A model generated the notes under the pieces. That model saw only the letters and a program-made list of their open reading frames with translations, was not told where the DNA came from and ran no database searches. Of a stretch of 64,000 nt of DNA, positions 43,640 to 51,946 are shown in pieces. How positions within the stretch are numbered: position 1 is the first letter of the stretch; the number at the start of each line of letters is the position of its first letter. A program made the position numbers and the translations under genes. The stretch comes from an uncultured Bacteroidales bacterium (lineage in GTDB: Bacteria > Bacteroidota > Bacteroidia > Bacteroidales > F082). The stretch is taken from contig CAMJQC010000002.1 of assembly GCA_946407975.1 (NCBI GenBank), positions 19,263-83,262 of the forward strand, given 5' to 3'.

Positions 43640-44197
43640 ATGCTGAAATACGCTAATTATAATATTGTTTTTCAGGAAGTTCCAGACGAGGTGACCTTGG
43701 CCATCAACATCACCAATTGTCCTAACCATTGTCCTCATTGTCACAGCAAATACCTCTGGGAGGATACGGGTACCGTTCTTGACCAGAGGGAGTTGGACGA
43801 CCTTGTGGCAAAATACAGGCCTGGCATCACTTGCGTCTGCTTCATGGGAGGCGACATCGCGCCTCAGGATGTAGCCAATCTGGCACAACATCTGAAAAGT
43901 CAGCATCATGGCCTCCACGTGGGCTGGTATTCAGGAAAGAATGAGCTTCCCAAAGCTTTCAACGACGAAGTGTTTGATTACATCAAATTAGGTCGATTTG
44001 ATGAGAACTGCGGTCCATTGGATTCGCCTACCACCAACCAGCGGATGATGAAACGCCTGGCGGATGGCCGTGTCAAGGATATCACCGAATGGTTCCGGCG
44101 CAACAAACACGTTCAGTTTGAAATGGAAAGCAATAAAGAACAGGCTGAAAAAGAAATAGAAAAAGCCCCAACCCCTCCCTCGTCTGACAACCGGTGA
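43640..44197 (+). CDS. nrdG: Anaerobic ribonucleotide reductase activating protein (radical SAM)
   Basis: A 185-residue radical-SAM activase that creates the glycyl radical on NrdD. 'INITNCPNHCPHCHSKYLW' carries the CxxxCxxC 4Fe-4S motif near residue 30, and 'CFMGGDIAPQ' is the SAM-binding GGE-like motif with Asp for Glu. The core is of normal length; the last ~30 residues are a charged and Pro-rich tail ('EKEIEKAPTPPSSDNR') not usual for the family. It is cotranscribed with nrdD. Confidence 0.93.
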   Translation: MLKYANYNIVFQEVPDEVTLAINITNCPNHCPHCHSKYLWEDTGTVLDQRELDDLVAKYRPGITCVCFMGGDIAPQDVANLAQHLKSQHHGLHVGWYSGKNELPKAFNDEVFDYIKLGRFDENCGPLDSPTTNQRMMKRLADGRVKDITEWFRRNKHVQFEMESNKEQAEKEIEKAPTPPSSDNR

Positions 44198-44350
44198 TAC
44201 GGTAGTAAAGGTGAAAAGTATAGATGCACGTGTCAATGTGCTGGGCATGCTTTGTTAAAAAACGATATGCGCCCCACATATCCATGCAAATGCAACTCAT
44301 TCTCAGTTGCGAGAGATCTCACCCGCTCTGCCAGACTACCTCTATTTCTT
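44198..44350. other. Convergent intergenic region with weak hairpin
   Basis: The 153 bases between nrdG and the DIP1984 gene hold one short stem-loop (GCAACT...AGTTGC around 44289-44307) without a T-tract. No gene or clear terminator was recognised. Confidence 0.4.
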
Positions 44351-44803
44351 TTATAGCAAATCCGTGGTCCAGTTGAGGGCTTGGATTTGTTCGTCGGTCT
44401 CGCGAAGCGTCTTCGCGGCTTTGTCGAGTTCCTTTTGCAGTTCAGCGACTTTCACCGTGCTCACAATCTTTATCTCGGTACGAGAATAACGATCCACCTT
44501 GCTGCTGGCGGCATCAAGGAACTTGCGCATCAGCATAATGCGCTCGTTGAGACAGTCGCGGTGCGCGAGCATCTCTGTCAAGGTCTTTCCGTTGACGACA
44601 GTCTTGCTGTTGGTCAGGTTGATTCGGGTCATCAGGTCCTCTAATTCGGACAGCATGGCATCCATTTCCTTGAGCAGGGCTTTGGGTTCTTCGGCAGGAC
44701 TCTCTCCTTCCTGCACTTTGGCATTGTTGTTCAGTCTATTGCCGATTTCCGACAGACGTTTCTGTAAATCTGCCCTCTGTGACAGGGCTGTAGCTAATTT
44801 CAT
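44351..44803 (-). CDS. DIP1984 family protein
   Basis: A 150-residue, largely alpha-helical and charged protein. 'KLATALSQRADLQKRLSEI', 'NNAKVQEGE', 'LTEMLAHRDCL' and 'DRYSRTEIKIVSTV' together with the C-terminal 'IQALNWTTDL' match the DIP1984 (septicolysin-named) family, a widespread conserved family with no established function. No signal peptide. It follows the double-ATPase gene by 24 bases on the same strand and is probably cotranscribed with it. Confidence 0.85.
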   Translation of the reverse strand: MKLATALSQRADLQKRLSEIGNRLNNNAKVQEGESPAEEPKALLKEMDAMLSELEDLMTRINLTNSKTVVNGKTLTEMLAHRDCLNERIMLMRKFLDAASSKVDRYSRTEIKIVSTVKVAELQKELDKAAKTLRETDEQIQALNWTTDLL

Positions 44804-44827
44804 ATGTTTATGTCGTTTGATATTGAT

Positions 44828-46555
44828 TTAAACAAAATGTGACTGCTTTCCGGGCAGTGCGTCAATGAGTTTTTTGGTGTATGTCTCTTTCGGATGCTCG
44901 AATAATTCATCCGCCTCGTTGAGCTCGACGGGTTTTCCGTTGTACATCACCAGCACCCGGTCGCTCATGAAACGCACCACGCTGAGGTCGTGCGAGATAA
45001 AGATATAGGTTAGATGACGTTCCTCTTTGAGGCGGTTGAGCAGGTTGAGTACCTGAGCCTGTACGGAAACATCCAGTGCCGAGACTGATTCGTCGCAGAT
45101 GATTAGTCGTGGGTCGACCGCCAGGGCACGGGCAATGCAGATGCGCTGTCGCTGACCACCAGAGAATTCATGCGGATAACGACCATAATGTTCGGCTTTC
45201 AGTCCGACCTGTTCCAGCAGGTCGCAGACCTTCTCTCGGCATTTCTTATGGTCTTTTTCGATGCCATGGACCAGCATGGGCTCTGAGATGGCGGCACCGA
45301 TGGAAATGCGCGGGTTAAGAGAAGAATAAGGGTCTTGAAAAACGATCTGGACCTGTTTGCGGAACTCACGCAGGTCGTTGCCTTTGAGCGAAGTGACCTC
45401 CACTCCGTCGAAGATAATCTTTCCCCCAGTGGGTTCCGAAAGCCTCAAGATAGAGCGACCGAGGGTGGTCTTGCCACAGCCTGACTCGCCCACCAACCCC
45501 AACGTTTCGCCTTCGTAGACCTCTATGCTGACTTTGTCGACGGCTTTGACATAGTCATAGACGCGGTTGAGGACGCCTTTGCGTAAAGGATACCAGGTCT
45601 TTAACTCCTGTACCTGTAGCAAAGGCTCCTGTTGGTATAAGGCTTCCAGGTGCTGTTTTCTCTCCTCGGCCGTAATTTGCAGATCGTTTAAAATCTGTTG
45701 TTTGCCTCCTTTCCATTCTCCGTCGAGGAACTCTTTCACGATAGGCAGTCGTTTCAGCCGGACGTTCATCGGAGGACGACAGGCCAGCAGTCCTTGGGTG
45801 TATGGATGCTGAGGATTGGCCAATACCTCTTTGACCGAGCCCCGTTCTAGGATTTCTCCGTTGTGCATCACAGCCACTTGATCGGCAATTTCAGCTACCA
45901 CGCCTAAGTCGTGGGTAATGAAAATCATACCCATGCCGGTCTCAGTTTGTAGCTTTCGCAGGAGTTTCAATATCTCCAGCTGTACCGTCACGTCCAAGGC
46001 GGTGGTAGGTTCATCAGCGATGAGGATCTTGGGATTGCAGGCGATGGCCATGGCAATCATGACGCGCTGTTTCTGTCCGCCTGAGAGCTCGTGCGGATAG
46101 CTCTCGTAGATGGCCTCTGGACGTGGAAGCATGACCTGTTTGAAGAGCTCAATGACGCGTTGGTGTGCTTCCATCTTCGAGACCGTCTCGTGTTGGAGAA
46201 TCATCTCGGTCACCTGAAAACCGCATTTGTAGACAGGGTTGAGCGAGGTCATCGGTTCCTGGAAGATCATGGCGATCTGTTTGCCGCGCACGGTCGCCAT
46301 CTGCTTTTCATTGTAGTCAGTGATGTCGTGGCCTTCCAAAAGCATGGCTTTGGCTTTGATTTGGCTTTGCCTTTCGTTGAGGAGGTGCATGACGGCAAGG
46401 GAACTCACCGACTTGCCTGAACCCGATTCGCCTACGATGCCTAAGGTCTGTCCGGCATAGACTTCGAAATCGATACCATGCACGGCTTCGATCCACTTTT
46501 TCTCATGACGGAAAGAGATTCGAAGGTTGCTGACGGAAAGGATCGGTTCAGACAT
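44828..46555 (-). CDS. Fused double ATPase of a dipeptide/oligopeptide-type ABC transporter
   Basis: The predicted protein has 575 residues with two complete ABC ATPase domains. First: 'GESGSGKS' (Walker A), 'ELSGGQKQR' (signature), '[10 protein letters not shown]' (Walker B). Second (from ~residue 310): 'GESGCGKT', '[16 protein letters not shown]', '[13 protein letters not shown]'. The layout equals the DppD-DppF or GsiA/YejF type that energises peptide import; the oligopeptide C-terminal motif '[10 protein letters not shown]' is present in the first half. No permease or binding protein gene is next to it, so the partners are elsewhere. Start at 46555 fits the promoter position. Confidence 0.92.
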   Translation of the reverse strand: MSEPILSVSNLRISFRHEKKWIEAVHGIDFEVYAGQTLGIVGESGSGKSVSSLAVMHLLNERQSQIKAKAMLLEGHDITDYNEKQMATVRGKQIAMIFQEPMTSLNPVYKCGFQVTEMILQHETVSKMEAHQRVIELFKQVMLPRPEAIYESYPHELSGGQKQRVMIAMAIACNPKILIADEPTTALDVTVQLEILKLLRKLQTETGMGMIFITHDLGVVAEIADQVAVMHNGEILERGSVKEVLANPQHPYTQGLLACRPPMNVRLKRLPIVKEFLDGEWKGGKQQILNDLQITAEERKQHLEALYQQEPLLQVQELKTWYPLRKGVLNRVYDYVKAVDKVSIEVYEGETLGLVGESGCGKTTLGRSILRLSEPTGGKIIFDGVEVTSLKGNDLREFRKQVQIVFQDPYSSLNPRISIGAAISEPMLVHGIEKDHKKCREKVCDLLEQVGLKAEHYGRYPHEFSGGQRQRICIARALAVDPRLIICDESVSALDVSVQAQVLNLLNRLKEERHLTYIFISHDLSVVRFMSDRVLVMYNGKPVELNEADELFEHPKETYTKKLIDALPGKQSHFV

Positions 46556-46572
46556 TCTCTTAGTATTTGTTG

Positions 46573-46580
46573 CAAAAATA
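46573..46580 (-). promoter_or_regulatory. -7 promoter element (TATTTTTG) for the ABC ATPase gene
   Basis: The top strand reads caaaaata, 17 bases before the start at 46555. Confidence 0.65.
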
Positions 46581-46631
46581 CGGAATTTTACGGTGTAATC
46601 GTTGTGTTGTTGCACTGTCAAATTGTTTTTG

Positions 46632-46639
46632 TACTTTTG
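46632..46639 (+). promoter_or_regulatory. -7 promoter element (TACTTTTG) for the CvpA-family gene
   Basis: A perfect TAnnTTTG element 17 bases before the ATG at 46657, divergent from the element at 46573. Confidence 0.65.
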
Positions 46640-46656
46640 CTAAATAATAAGCGCAC

Positions 46657-47226
46657 ATGAATTACCTTGATATCATCATCGCCATTGTGCTTTTGTTTTT
46701 CGGTATCAAAGGGCTGAAAAAGGGCATTATCGTTGAGGTGGCTTCGCTGCTGGCTTTTATAGTAGGCATCTATGGCGCCATGCATTTTTCCGACTTTACA
46801 GCGGAACGTCTGGTGGAGTATATCGAAATCAATCCGAAATACATAAATACCGTAGCCTTCATCCTGACTTTTGTTTTGCTGGCCTTGCTGGTCAATCTGA
46901 TTGGCAAGTTGGCATCAAAGCTGGCCAAGTCGTTGAATTTGGGTTTTTTGGATAAACTGGGCGGATTTGTATTTGGTGCCGCAAAGGGAGTCCTCTTGTG
47001 CAGTCTGCTCGTGATGGTGCTGAACAACTTGGAATTGCTCAAAATTGTCAAACCGGAAGTGAAACAGGAGTCGTTTCTTTATCCATATGTGGAGCGGACG
47101 GTGCCCTATGTCTATCAGGGTTTCGACCTTGTGAAGGACGCTATAGAGGATTTCAATAATTCGGAGAAAGAAATACCCGTCCAGGATACCGTGCCTGTTC
47201 AGGGAACGGGTTCAGTAACGGTTTAA
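46657..47226 (+). CDS. CvpA family inner-membrane protein
   Basis: A 189-residue protein with four TM helices. '[21 protein letters not shown]' and '[22 protein letters not shown]' are the two conserved blocks of the CvpA (colicin V production) family, linked in other bacteria to envelope stress and surface functions. The C-terminal ~50 residues are soluble and variable. Its stop codon overlaps that of the convergent tdk gene (shared TTAA at 47223-47226). Confidence 0.88.
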   Translation: MNYLDIIIAIVLLFFGIKGLKKGIIVEVASLLAFIVGIYGAMHFSDFTAERLVEYIEINPKYINTVAFILTFVLLALLVNLIGKLASKLAKSLNLGFLDKLGGFVFGAAKGVLLCSLLVMVLNNLELLKIVKPEVKQESFLYPYVERTVPYVYQGFDLVKDAIEDFNNSEKEIPVQDTVPVQGTGSVTV

Positions 47227-47834
47227 GGATTGTTTTCAGCGTTTTCTATTCCTTTTTCTTTTTCCTTTTGCGCTTTTAGAAAACAAGAGCGGCAAAGCGG
47301 TTCGTAGCTTTCTGTTTCACCTAAAACGACCAATTTGTCACCTGCAATGATACGATGGGAGAACTGCGCCTGGCTGCCACAACGCACGCAGATGGCATGC
47401 ACTTTGGTCACATCCTCTGCAATGGCCATAAGTTTAGGCATAGGGCCGAAAGGATGGCCCATAAAATCCATATCGAGACCCGCTGCGATAACACGTACGC
47501 CTTGGTTGGCCAGTTGCTCGCACACGTTAGGAAGCTCATCATCAAGAAACTGCGCCTCGTCGATGCCAATAACGTCCACATCGTTGGCATAGAAAAGAAT
47601 CTGTTGGGCACTTTCAACAGGGATGGAATGCAAGGCGGTGGCATTGTGCGAAACCACATCTTCTTCACTGTATCGCGTGTCGACGCCAGGCTTGAAGATT
47701 TCGACCCGTAACTTGGCAATTTTGGCTCGCTTCAGTCTCCTGATCAATTCTTCCGTCTTGCCCGAAAACATCGATCCGCAGATTACCTCAATCCAGCCCT
47801 GTGACTTGTTGTAAGAATCTTTTTCTTGAAACAT
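47223..47834 (-). CDS. tdk: Thymidine kinase
   Basis: A 203-residue type II thymidine kinase that salvages thymidine to dTMP. '[15 protein letters not shown]' is the P-loop near residue 21, '[11 protein letters not shown]' the Walker-B/catalytic Glu segment, and the structural zinc site is 'CVRCG' with 'CRSC' near the C-terminus. The lasso-loop region '[11 protein letters not shown]'-like sequence is intact. It converges with the CvpA gene and is divergent from the acidic-protein gene. Confidence 0.96.
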   Translation of the reverse strand: MFQEKDSYNKSQGWIEVICGSMFSGKTEELIRRLKRAKIAKLRVEIFKPGVDTRYSEEDVVSHNATALHSIPVESAQQILFYANDVDVIGIDEAQFLDDELPNVCEQLANQGVRVIAAGLDMDFMGHPFGPMPKLMAIAEDVTKVHAICVRCGSQAQFSHRIIAGDKLVVLGETESYEPLCRSCFLKAQKEKEKGIENAENNP

Positions 47835-47857
47835 GGCTTCCGTTTTTAGATTATTTG

Positions 47858-47865
47858 TATTTTAG
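47858..47865 (+). promoter_or_regulatory. Candidate -7 element (TATTTTAG) for the acidic coiled-coil gene
   Basis: One mismatch from TAnnTTTG, 37 bases before the ATG at 47903, and the same octamer as the candidate before the dksA-like gene. Confidence 0.35.
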
Positions 47866-47880
47866 TCGTTTCTTACAAAG

Positions 47881-47888
47881 CAAAAATA
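47881..47888 (-). promoter_or_regulatory. -7 promoter element (TATTTTTG) for tdk
   Basis: The top strand reads caaaaata, 46 bases before the tdk start, overlapping the leader of the divergent gene. Confidence 0.6.
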
Positions 47889-47902
47889 GAGATAAATCCG
47901 AT

Positions 47903-49069
47903 ATGAACGAAGAATTCAATAATCAAAAAGAATTGTTGTTGTCTATAAGACAGGAAATCAACTTATTACGTCAACAGGTGGACTATCTTCTCAGGAATGA
48001 GAAAGAACTCGGTCTTCTTGATTTGGATGTATTGATGAACCGCACGCACACTATCTACGACAAGTTGTGTTCTATCAATCTGGGTCAAAAACCAGATGAG
48101 GAAGAGATGGATCTTGACCCCGAACTCCTTGCCGGTCTGTTTGGTCAAGTGGAGAATGATGAAAATGAAGAAGCAGCCAATAATGAAAACCCTGAGGCAG
48201 AAATGTCTGAAGAAGAACCAGAGACGGAGCCTGAACCCGATGCAGAACCTGTACCATTAGAACTTGAAGAGGAGACTACTGTTGCGGAAGAATCTATAAC
48301 GCCTGAAGAAGAGGCATCCGATGAACCTGGTGAAGAGGTGAATGCAGAGGCTGAACTTATTGAGGAAACACAACCCGCGGAAGACGTCCAATCTGTAGAA
48401 GAACCCTTCGTTTTCCGTATTGAGGATGTTGGCTCTCCTGTCGAACCCGAGGAGAAGATTGTCCATTTCATGGATCCGGTAGAGGAAGACGAGATACTTG
48501 AAAGAGATCGCATCGGTGGAGAGGATTTGATTCCTGAAAATCCTTTTGAGATGCCTGCCATGGAGGATGAAACGGAACAAAAGCCTGTCGAAGATAAGAA
48601 GCCCGCTGAAGAAGTTCCCGAAGCCCCCTCTTTTTATCCTCCGACCTTGAATGGCGAGACGCCCTCTGATCCTATTTTTGATTTTATCGAAGAAAGCAAA
48701 GAAATTGATGAGGAGAAAATGGACCAGCAACCCGAGATAGCCACGACACCAAGCGGAACTGATTTTGGTTCTGTGGAAACTTTAGGGGAAAGAATTGAAC
48801 ATGAAGGCACTTTGGGTGAACGTCTGCAGCAAGCACCTGTCTTGGATTTGAAGGATGCTATCGGTATCAATGATAAATTCTTGTTTGTCAATGAATTGTT
48901 TGGTGGTAGTATGGAAAAATACAATAAGTCGATTGACAATCTGAATGACTTGAAGACACTTAACGGAGCATTGATATATCTAAATGAATTGAAAATAGAA
49001 CTGCAGTGGAACAGCAACAATGAGGCTTATAAAAAGCTATCGGATCTCGTCGCCCGTAAGTTTGAGTGA
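47903..49069 (+). CDS. Acidic coiled-coil protein of unknown function
   Basis: The predicted protein has 388 residues and no signal peptide or TM helix. Residues ~1-60 are a predicted coiled coil ('QEINLLRQQVDYLLRNEKEL'). Residues ~75-300 are strongly acidic, low-complexity (rich in Glu, Pro, Val, Asp) and probably disordered. The C-terminal ~75 residues are ordered and ordinary in composition ('LKDAIGINDKFLFVNELF', 'YLNELKIELQWN'), likely the conserved functional part. I recognise no established function. It may bind protein or nucleoid partners; that is a guess. It precedes rsmI by 43 bases and may share its mRNA. Confidence 0.7.
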   Translation: MNEEFNNQKELLLSIRQEINLLRQQVDYLLRNEKELGLLDLDVLMNRTHTIYDKLCSINLGQKPDEEEMDLDPELLAGLFGQVENDENEEAANNENPEAEMSEEEPETEPEPDAEPVPLELEEETTVAEESITPEEEASDEPGEEVNAEAELIEETQPAEDVQSVEEPFVFRIEDVGSPVEPEEKIVHFMDPVEEDEILERDRIGGEDLIPENPFEMPAMEDETEQKPVEDKKPAEEVPEAPSFYPPTLNGETPSDPIFDFIEESKEIDEEKMDQQPEIATTPSGTDFGSVETLGERIEHEGTLGERLQQAPVLDLKDAIGINDKFLFVNELFGGSMEKYNKSIDNLNDLKTLNGALIYLNELKIELQWNSNNEAYKKLSDLVARKFE

Positions 49070-49112
49070 AGATAAAGCATTTGCCAGTATGTAGCTGAAA
49101 AACAATCGTCCA

Positions 49113-49820
49113 ATGTCGAAACTCTATCTTGTACCCACTCCGGTTGGAAACCTTGAGGACATCACCTTGCGTGCCATACGCATCCTCAAGGAGGTAGATG
49201 TGATCTTAGCTGAGGATACGCGCACTTCGGGCAACCTCTTGCGGCATCTCGGCATCAGCAAGCCGATGACAGCCTATCACATCCGAAACGAGCACCAGAT
49301 GCTGGAACGCCTAGCCGATCGCATTGAGGCGGGCGAGACCATGGCTCTGGTCACCGATGCCGGAACTCCAGCTATCTCCGACCCGGGATTTCTGCTGGTC
49401 AGGGAGTGCATACAGCGTCATATTGAGGTGGAGTGTCTGCCGGGTCCGACGGCTTTTGTGCCCGCCCTGGTCAACTCGGGTTTGCCAGCCGACAAGTTCA
49501 TCTTCGAAGGATTCCTGCCCCATAAGAAAGGACGTCAGACCCGCATCCGTGCCATTGCGGAGCATCCTTATACCACCATCCTGTATGAATCACCCTTCCG
49601 CCTGGTGAAGACTTTGCAACAGTTGGCTGAGGTCACGGGTCCCGACCGTCAGGTCTCTGTCGCCCGCGAACTGACCAAGATTCATGAAGAGAACGTGCGC
49701 GGCACTTTGGCCGAGGTGATAACGTATTTCGGTCAAAAAGAGGTTAAGGGAGAGATCGTCATCGTCTTGGAAGGCACTGCCGCCGCCGAGCGGAATGAAG
49801 AAGATGAAGAGGAAATCTAA
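49113..49820 (+). CDS. rsmI: 16S rRNA (cytidine-1402-2'-O)-methyltransferase
   Basis: A 235-residue SAM-dependent tetrapyrrole-methylase-fold enzyme that methylates C1402 of 16S rRNA, tuning start-codon fidelity. 'LYLVPTPVGNLEDITLRAI' at the N-terminus, 'DVILAEDTRTS', 'VTDAGTPAISDPGF' and 'FEGFLPHKKG' are the hallmark motifs. The C-terminal tail is acidic and shorter than the E. coli protein (~286 aa), lacking its final domain, as is usual for related bacteria. Confidence 0.96.
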   Translation: MSKLYLVPTPVGNLEDITLRAIRILKEVDVILAEDTRTSGNLLRHLGISKPMTAYHIRNEHQMLERLADRIEAGETMALVTDAGTPAISDPGFLLVRECIQRHIEVECLPGPTAFVPALVNSGLPADKFIFEGFLPHKKGRQTRIRAIAEHPYTTILYESPFRLVKTLQQLAEVTGPDRQVSVARELTKIHEENVRGTLAEVITYFGQKEVKGEIVIVLEGTAAAERNEEDEEEI

Positions 49821-49843
49821 AGAAAGACGACTGCTTATGAAAT

Positions 49844-49873
49844 AAAAAACGGACTACTAGTAGCCCGTTTTTT
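49844..49873. terminator. Bidirectional rho-independent terminator
   Basis: AAAAAACGG / CCGTTTTTT around an inner palindrome CTACTAGTAG, between convergent rsmI and the barrel-protein gene. Confidence 0.8.
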
Positions 49874-49890
49874 CATATGTCTTGTTTCGG

Positions 49891-50574
49891 TCAGTTCACA
49901 CGAAAAGCGTAGGAATAACGGATATAGAAATCGGTGAGTAGGGATCTGCGGCCGTTGTAGCCATCGGTGACATTGTGCAAATCAGTGCAAGTGAAGCCTA
50001 CACTGAAGTTGGAGCTACCATAGGTCAGGCCTGCTGCCACACCCGTATATAGGCCACCTGCTTCATAAGTCGGCACAACGGCATTGCCTGTATTATACAC
50101 CGACACCGTCCCCAGAGGGATGGCATAACCGGCACGTCCTTCAACGAAAGGTCTGAGGCCGTTTCCTGGAACAGCGAGTCGTAGATTGGCATAAATAGGC
50201 AGAGAGCGAAGATACAGTTGGTCCATGTTATTATGCAGAGTGTGATTGTACACGCCTCTGCTGCTATAAAACTCAGCGCCTAAACCCAGACTGACGACAC
50301 GCCCTATTTGATATTCCGCCATGGCACCCAGACTGAAATGGCTTGGGTAGTTGTGGAATATCAATGCCTCCATATCGAACAAGCCGACATCGGCAATGGC
50401 ATGGATGCGGAAATCACCACTAAAATCAGGAATATAGCGTGTGTGATAATGCGGAATGGTTCGTGTTGGAGCTGGATGATGGCGGTGGCGTGGGTTAGGC
50501 CGTCTTTCCACTTGTGCCTGTCCAGTGAGTGCGATAGCAAGCAACAGGACGATAGATAGCAGTGTCTTTTTCAT
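49891..50574 (-). CDS. Outer-membrane beta-barrel protein
   Basis: The predicted protein has 227 residues. The ATG at 50574 begins a signal peptide ending in 'LTGQAQ' (~residue 21). A short His/Arg/Pro-rich linker ('RHRHHPAPTRTIPHYH') is followed by an 8- to 10-stranded barrel pattern with alternating hydrophobic/aromatic residues and glycine-rich turns, as in the outer-membrane-protein beta-barrel (OmpA/PorT-like) families. The chain ends in 'YSYAFRVN'. Function unknown. It lies 62 bases downstream of the NosR-like gene on the same strand. Confidence 0.75.
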   Translation of the reverse strand: MKKTLLSIVLLLAIALTGQAQVERRPNPRHRHHPAPTRTIPHYHTRYIPDFSGDFRIHAIADVGLFDMEALIFHNYPSHFSLGAMAEYQIGRVVSLGLGAEFYSSRGVYNHTLHNNMDQLYLRSLPIYANLRLAVPGNGLRPFVEGRAGYAIPLGTVSVYNTGNAVVPTYEAGGLYTGVAAGLTYGSSNFSVGFTCTDLHNVTDGYNGRRSLLTDFYIRYSYAFRVN

Positions 50575-50636
50575 AGTCAAATGTATTGATGATGATTGAA
50601 AAAACACAAATATCATACCATGTTTTCAACTGTCCC

Positions 50637-51806
50637 TTAATCTTTTTTCACTTCTTGAGATTTTTTCTTCGGACCGATTTTGCGGACGAGTTCGAACAAC
50701 AAGCCGGTAGGACAGAGGAAATGGCACCAGCAACGGTTGACAAAGAGGGAGATAATGAGGATGACGGCAGCGAGAATGACGCTGAATAGGGTGACGCTCT
50801 TCACGCTAAACACGCTGAATGGCTCAAAATAAGCCAGGTTGAAGGTGACACCGACCAACAGCAGGATCAAGATGGTCAGCAGGAAGAGTTTCCTGATGAT
50901 GAGTAAGGCCGTGACCACCTTTTGAGGTAGGTTTATTTTGTTCTTGTTAGCTTTACCTATGAACTCCTGCATGGCCCCCATCGGACAGAGGTATTGGCAA
51001 TAGAAAGCCCTCCCCGTGAACAAAGGAAGCAAAACGGCAAGAACGAAGATGAGCAGCAAAGCCCATTCCATGGGCCAGCTGATGCCGCTGGTGAGCCATC
51101 CGTAGAAAAGACTGAGCGACATCAAGGCGTTACGCCAAAAGCCAATGACGATGATGGACAGCAAGAGGGCGATGTAACGCAGCATTTTGGTATGCTTGGG
51201 CATGAAGAAACAAAGCAACGCCATGGCGATGACGAACAGGATACAGATGCTTTGAAAGATGTTACGGTCTTCTTTTTGGAAGTTGGCTTCTTGCCTTGCC
51301 GCCACCGAAAGTCGTTTTTGCAGGCTCTTTTTGATGCCTGTCGACGAGAAAGTGGCACCGCTCACTGCATCCAATTCTTTGTCAAGTGCCTCATTTAAAC
51401 TCAGGCCGTTCCACGATTCAAGGAATCCGGAGTTGACAACGCGGTTGACGAAACCAGGAGTCTCGCCGTTTTCAAGCAGCTGCACTTGGGCGATTTTGTC
51501 GTCAGGGCCGACCACGATCATCAATGGCGTTTTGCCGGCATAGCCTTTCACATCGTCGGCATAGGGAGAGCTGAGCAACACGCTGCCAAGGGCTTGCCCT
51601 TTCGCGTCAAGGATGCGAAAATAAGCGGTGTCAAGTGTCTGAATCTTGGCTGCTTCAGGAAACACAGACTGTATCTCGGTGAGTTCTATCGTGGGGAGTT
51701 TGTTTTCGGTTTTTTCCTTGTGGTTTCTAACAATCTGCAATGCCACGACGGCAATCAGGGCGGCTAAGATAAGCCAGCTGAAAATTTTTTCTAAAGTCTT
51801 CATCAT
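50637..51806 (-). CDS. NosR/RnfG-like FMN-binding and 4Fe-4S membrane protein
   Basis: A 389-residue inner-membrane protein. An N-terminal TM helix (~8-26) is followed by a periplasmic FMN-binding domain with 'SGATFSSTG' (covalent flavin attachment motif SGAT), then about six TM helices and two polyferredoxin-type cysteine clusters, 'CQYLCPMGA' and 'CWCHFLCPTG'. This is the NosR/NirI layout, in which electrons pass across the membrane between quinol or flavin and iron-sulfur centres. No nos or nir genes are nearby, so the partner is unknown. The start is an ATGATG pair; either Met could be used. Confidence 0.82.
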   Translation of the reverse strand: MMKTLEKIFSWLILAALIAVVALQIVRNHKEKTENKLPTIELTEIQSVFPEAAKIQTLDTAYFRILDAKGQALGSVLLSSPYADDVKGYAGKTPLMIVVGPDDKIAQVQLLENGETPGFVNRVVNSGFLESWNGLSLNEALDKELDAVSGATFSSTGIKKSLQKRLSVAARQEANFQKEDRNIFQSICILFVIAMALLCFFMPKHTKMLRYIALLLSIIVIGFWRNALMSLSLFYGWLTSGISWPMEWALLLIFVLAVLLPLFTGRAFYCQYLCPMGAMQEFIGKANKNKINLPQKVVTALLIIRKLFLLTILILLLVGVTFNLAYFEPFSVFSVKSVTLFSVILAAVILIISLFVNRCWCHFLCPTGLLFELVRKIGPKKKSQEVKKD

Positions 51807-51819
51807 TTGAAATTTGGCG

Positions 51820-51827
51820 CAAAGATA
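51820..51827 (-). promoter_or_regulatory. -7 promoter element (TATCTTTG) for the NosR-like gene
   Basis: The top strand reads caaagata, only 13 bases before the first ATG at 51806; the leader would be under 10 bases. Confidence 0.65.
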
Positions 51828-51913
51828 CGGTTTTTTACCAAGAAGAGGCAGAAGGGTCTTTTATGGCCTGTTTAAAAAAAAGCATTAGATGTGGACTTCA
51901 TGGAAAATATGCC

Positions 51914-51921
51914 TATCTTTG
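51914..51921 (+). promoter_or_regulatory. -7 promoter element (TATCTTTG) for udk
   Basis: A perfect TAnnTTTG element 25 bases before the udk ATG. Confidence 0.7.
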
Positions 51922-51946
51922 TAGCACGTAAAAAAATCGAAGAAAC

